DNA from: an uncultured Archangium sp.
Lineage (GTDB): Bacteria > Myxococcota > Myxococcia > Myxococcales > Myxococcaceae
DNA length: 5,553 nt
Assembly: GCA_937875615.1 (NCBI GenBank)
Contig: CALNBU010000408.1
Location: 1 to 5,553, forward strand
Reading direction: 5' to 3'
The translations under genes and the position numbers were made by a program. Within the stretch, counting starts at the first letter, position 1. Each line of letters opens with the position of its first letter. This document shows, piece after piece, positions 4,826 to 5,553 of the stretch. The notes beneath the pieces are model-generated. The model did not search any database. It was not told the origin of the DNA and saw only the letters and a program-made list of their open reading frames with translations.

Positions 4826-5425
4826 ATGGCCACTAAAAAGAAGAAGCCCGTGAAGAAGTCAGCGCCCGTGAAGAAGTCAGCGCCCGTGAAGAAGGCAGCG
4901 CCCGTGAAGAAGGCAGCGCCCGTGAAGAAGGCAGCGTCCGTGAAGAAGGCAGCGTCCGTGAAGAAGTCAGCGCCCGCGAAGAAGGCAGCGCTCGCGAAGA
5001 AGGCAGCGCCCGCGAAGAAGGCAGCGCCCGCGAAGAAGGCCGCCGGTCAGCGCAAGGGGGCGCGTGCGCTGCACCCCATCGTGGCCTCGGCGCTGGCGAA
5101 GGTGGAGGTCGATGGGCTGGTGTCGCGGCTGCCACCTCCGCTGAGGTCTCTGGTGATTTCGTTGCGCAAGCTGGTGCTGGAGGCGGCGCCGGAGGTCTCC
5201 GAGGTGCTGGAAGACGGTCTGCCGACCTACGTCGCCAACGGCGTGTTCGCGCGCATCATCCCCGAGGAGCGTCGGGTGCTGCTGCGCTTCCTCAAGGGCG
5301 AGCAGCTGCCGTCGTCGGCCGAGGCGCCGGGCGGCGAGGTGGTGTTCGACGAGCGTCAGCTCCAGGCCACGGTGCTGCAGAAGCTGGTGCGCGAGGCCGT
5401 GTTGCTCAACCTCAAGTCGGCATGA
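4826..5425 (+). CDS. DUF1801-type protein with histone-H1-like Lys/Ala/Pro N-terminal tail
   Basis: A 199-aa protein in two parts. Residues 4-7 are Lys, and residues 8-73 are eleven six-residue repeats of the type P-V/A-K-K-S/A-A. Such tails resemble eukaryotic histone H1 C-termini and bacterial AlgP/HC2-like proteins and usually bind DNA or other polyanions. Residues about 80-199 resemble DUF1801 (YdhG-like): LRSLVISLRKLVLEAAPEVSE at 106-126 (read in two parts), EDGLPTYVANG at 129-139, VLLRFLKGEQL at 151-161 and a C-terminal helix ending the domain. DUF1801's biochemical role is unknown to me. The open frame extends upstream antisense to the FrnE-like gene, but the ATG at 4826 begins the Lys-rich tail and is the sensible start. 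It lacks a Shine-Dalgarno sequence and lies 30 bp from the divergent start. Its TGA overlaps the next gene's ATG. Confidence 0.82.
   Translation: MATKKKKPVKKSAPVKKSAPVKKAAPVKKAAPVKKAASVKKAASVKKSAPAKKAALAKKAAPAKKAAPAKKAAGQRKGARALHPIVASALAKVEVDGLVSRLPPPLRSLVISLRKLVLEAAPEVSEVLEDGLPTYVANGVFARIIPEERRVLLRFLKGEQLPSSAEAPGGEVVFDERQLQATVLQKLVREAVLLNLKSA
4847..5044 (+). repeat. Eleven 18-bp tandem repeats inside the DUF1801 gene
   Basis: Eleven head-to-tail 18-bp units fill this stretch without spacers. The consensus is CCCGTGAAGAAGGCAGCG. Units differ at few positions: C or T at bases 1 and 2, T or C at base 5, G or T at base 13, and unit 11 has two third-base changes. Units 1-2 are identical, as are 3-5. 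The first seven units share GTG and the last four GCG as second codon, suggesting block-wise duplication. Identity at synonymous sites implies recent expansion or homogenisation. Confidence 0.95.
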
Positions 5426-5553
5426 GCCTCGACGCGCTCATCTTCGACCTCGACGGGACGCTGGCCGACTCGCTGGTCGACATCGGCACCGCCATGAATG
5501 ACGCGCTCGTCGCGCGCGGGTTCGTGCATGACCGCGCCGAGGCGTTCGCGGGC
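5422..5553 (+). CDS. HAD-superfamily hydrolase, phosphoglycolate-phosphatase-like, N-terminal part (runs off right edge)
   Basis: Forty-four codons are visible and the frame is open to the window edge. The start MSLDALIFDLDGTLADSL contains the HAD motif I DLDGT at 9-13, with nucleophile D9 and acid/base D11, followed by TLADS typical of the Gph/beta-phosphoglucomutase-like subfamily with a helical cap after motif I. These enzymes hydrolyse small phosphate esters such as 2-phosphoglycolate. The ATG overlaps the preceding gene's stop codon (ATGA), indicating translational coupling and one transcript with the DUF1801 gene. Motifs II-IV lie outside the window, so substrate and completeness cannot be judged. 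Confidence 0.88.
   Translation, partial: MSLDALIFDLDGTLADSLVDIGTAMNDALVARGFVHDRAEAFAG

Noticed and set aside
4847..5044. CRISPR-like array
   Set aside because: The 18-bp units are directly adjacent with no unique spacers and keep a reading frame, so they are a coding tandem repeat.

Overview
The window is very GC-rich, with third codon positions mostly G or C. It carries tightly packed genes typical of a large-genome, soil-type bacterium. A B-box-like zinc finger protein, an extended Rho with a low-complexity N-terminus and a histone-H1-like Lys/Ala/Pro tail together point to a myxobacterium (Myxococcota, Cystobacterineae-like). That assignment is inferred from style and gene content, not from a marker gene.

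Layout, left to right. Positions 1-165 (-) hold the N-terminus of a protein with a cysteine/histidine zinc-binding module; it runs off the left edge. Positions 419-1921 (-) encode transcription termination factor Rho. Its ATPase core is intact, but its N-terminus is unusual: an acidic Gly/Asp tract, a run of ten basic residues, a Gln-rich tract, and an RNA-binding (cold-shock-like) domain without the aromatic RNP1 motif. A GC-rich hairpin follows the Rho stop codon, and another lies between rho and the next gene. Positions 2075-2920 (-) encode an NmrA-type NAD(P)-binding reductase closely resembling E. coli QorB (YtfG). It is divergent from 3010-3405 (+), an HxlR-family regulator resembling E. 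coli QorR (YtfH). The 89-bp gap between them is the only AT-richer stretch and holds nested inverted repeats that overlap a plausible qorB promoter. An alpha/beta hydrolase (3415-4176, +) follows the regulator by 9 bp and probably shares its transcript. It converges on a FrnE-like DsbA-family oxidoreductase (4190-4795, -).

Only 30 bp separates the FrnE-like start from the divergent start of 4826-5425 (+), a DUF1801-type protein with eleven 18-bp tandem repeats coding for a Lys/Ala/Pro tail. Its stop codon overlaps the ATG of a HAD-type phosphatase (5422 onward) that runs off the right edge.

How the genes may work together: qorB, its HxlR regulator (with the conserved N-terminal Cys of redox-sensing members) and perhaps the hydrolase form a likely quinone/electrophile-response module. 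The FrnE-like thiol oxidoreductase is thematically related, but no shared control is visible. Rho is a housekeeping gene. No mobile element, CRISPR array, tRNA or rRNA is visible.
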